From: Paenibacillus piri
GTDB lineage: Bacteria; Bacillota; Bacilli; Paenibacillales; NBRC-103111
Length of the DNA: 64,000 bases
Direction of reading: 5' to 3'
NCBI RefSeq assembly: GCF_004354045.1
Contig: NZ_SMRT01000003.1
Coordinates: forward strand, 186,001 to 250,000
A program made the translations under genes and the position numbers. Positions 63,945 to 64,000 of the stretch are shown one piece after another (the stretch's first letter is position 1; each line of letters starts with the position of its first letter). Below the pieces are notes generated by a model. The model ran no database searches, was not told the DNA's origin, and saw only the letters and a list, made by a program, of their open reading frames with translations.

Positions 63945-64000
63945 CGAAACCGGTTGTTTTACGTCCCATCGCACGCAGTTTTCCCTTCATGCAAGCCGAA

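Noticed and set aside
1..64000. tRNA, rRNA, plasmid or phage genes
   Set aside because: None found by eye: no cloverleaf-like conserved arms, no rRNA motifs, no replication or capsid genes.

Overview
The window looks like chromosomal DNA from a Paenibacillus-type member of the Bacillota (family Paenibacillaceae). The reasons are moderately GC-rich DNA with strong GGAGG-type ribosome binding sites and some TTG/GTG starts, lipoprotein sugar-binding proteins with N-terminal Cys lipoboxes, many LplB/YtcP-type permease pairs, membrane-bound AraC regulators, and a YesN/YesM-type two-component pair. I see no rRNA, tRNA, CRISPR array or intact prophage. This organism assignment is inference from gene style, not from a marker gene.

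Layout. (1) 1-9.2 kb: the 3' end of a secreted alpha/alpha-toroid glycosidase-like gene; an AraC regulator divergent from a sialate-lyase-like aldolase; a LysR regulator divergent from a Fe3+/aminoethylphosphonate-type ABC importer (binding protein, double permease, ATPase) that ends with a PPP-type metallophosphatase. (2) 9.3-12.0 kb: a 109-bp structured repeat, an oxidoreductase/cupin pair, and an AraC gene bracketed by two diverged 61-bp promoter-like direct repeats. (3) 12.3-18.6 kb: AraC regulator divergent from a sugar importer plus GH127 beta-L-arabinofuranosidase, closed by a terminator. (4) 18.7-26.7 kb: membrane AraC sensor divergent from an LplB/YtcP/LipO importer with a TIM-barrel isomerase and a beta-hydroxyacid dehydrogenase. 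(5) 26.7-27.7 kb: gene debris (group II intron reverse transcriptase fragment, copper-amine-oxidase-type stalk fragment). (6) 27.7-38.05 kb: a binding protein without lipobox paired with an AraC membrane sensor, then importer genes and an intracellular GH59-like glycosidase. (7) 38.3-51.1 kb: a 5'-truncated enolase-superfamily gene, then a GntR-controlled catabolic operon: Fe-alcohol dehydrogenase, DHDPS-type aldolase, importer, two sialidase-like beta-propeller proteins and an MGH1-like glycosidase. (8) 51.2-59.1 kb: uracil-DNA glycosylase, a LacI regulator with its palindromic operator, a non-coding stretch with a second operator and a 15-bp minisatellite, then two VOC proteins, a MalEFG-type importer and a short-chain dehydrogenase. 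(9) 59.2-63.9 kb: YesN/YesM pair, the second (inverted) copy of the 109-bp repeat, and another sugar-binding lipoprotein whose permeases presumably lie beyond the window.

Working together: the window is essentially a row of glycan-use loci. Each has its own regulator, an ABC importer without its own ATPase (a shared MsmX-type ATPase is expected elsewhere; the exception is the 4.6-8.6 kb importer) and intracellular glycosidases or dehydrogenases. Most carbohydrases after the first gene lack signal peptides, which fits import of oligosaccharides followed by cytoplasmic breakdown.

The observations most worth following are the inverted pair of four-hairpin 109-bp elements, the repeated GTATACAACA operator of the GntR locus, the LacI palindromes, the lipobox-less binding protein next to a sensor-regulator, and the GH59/beta-propeller glycosidase cassettes whose substrates cannot be told from sequence.
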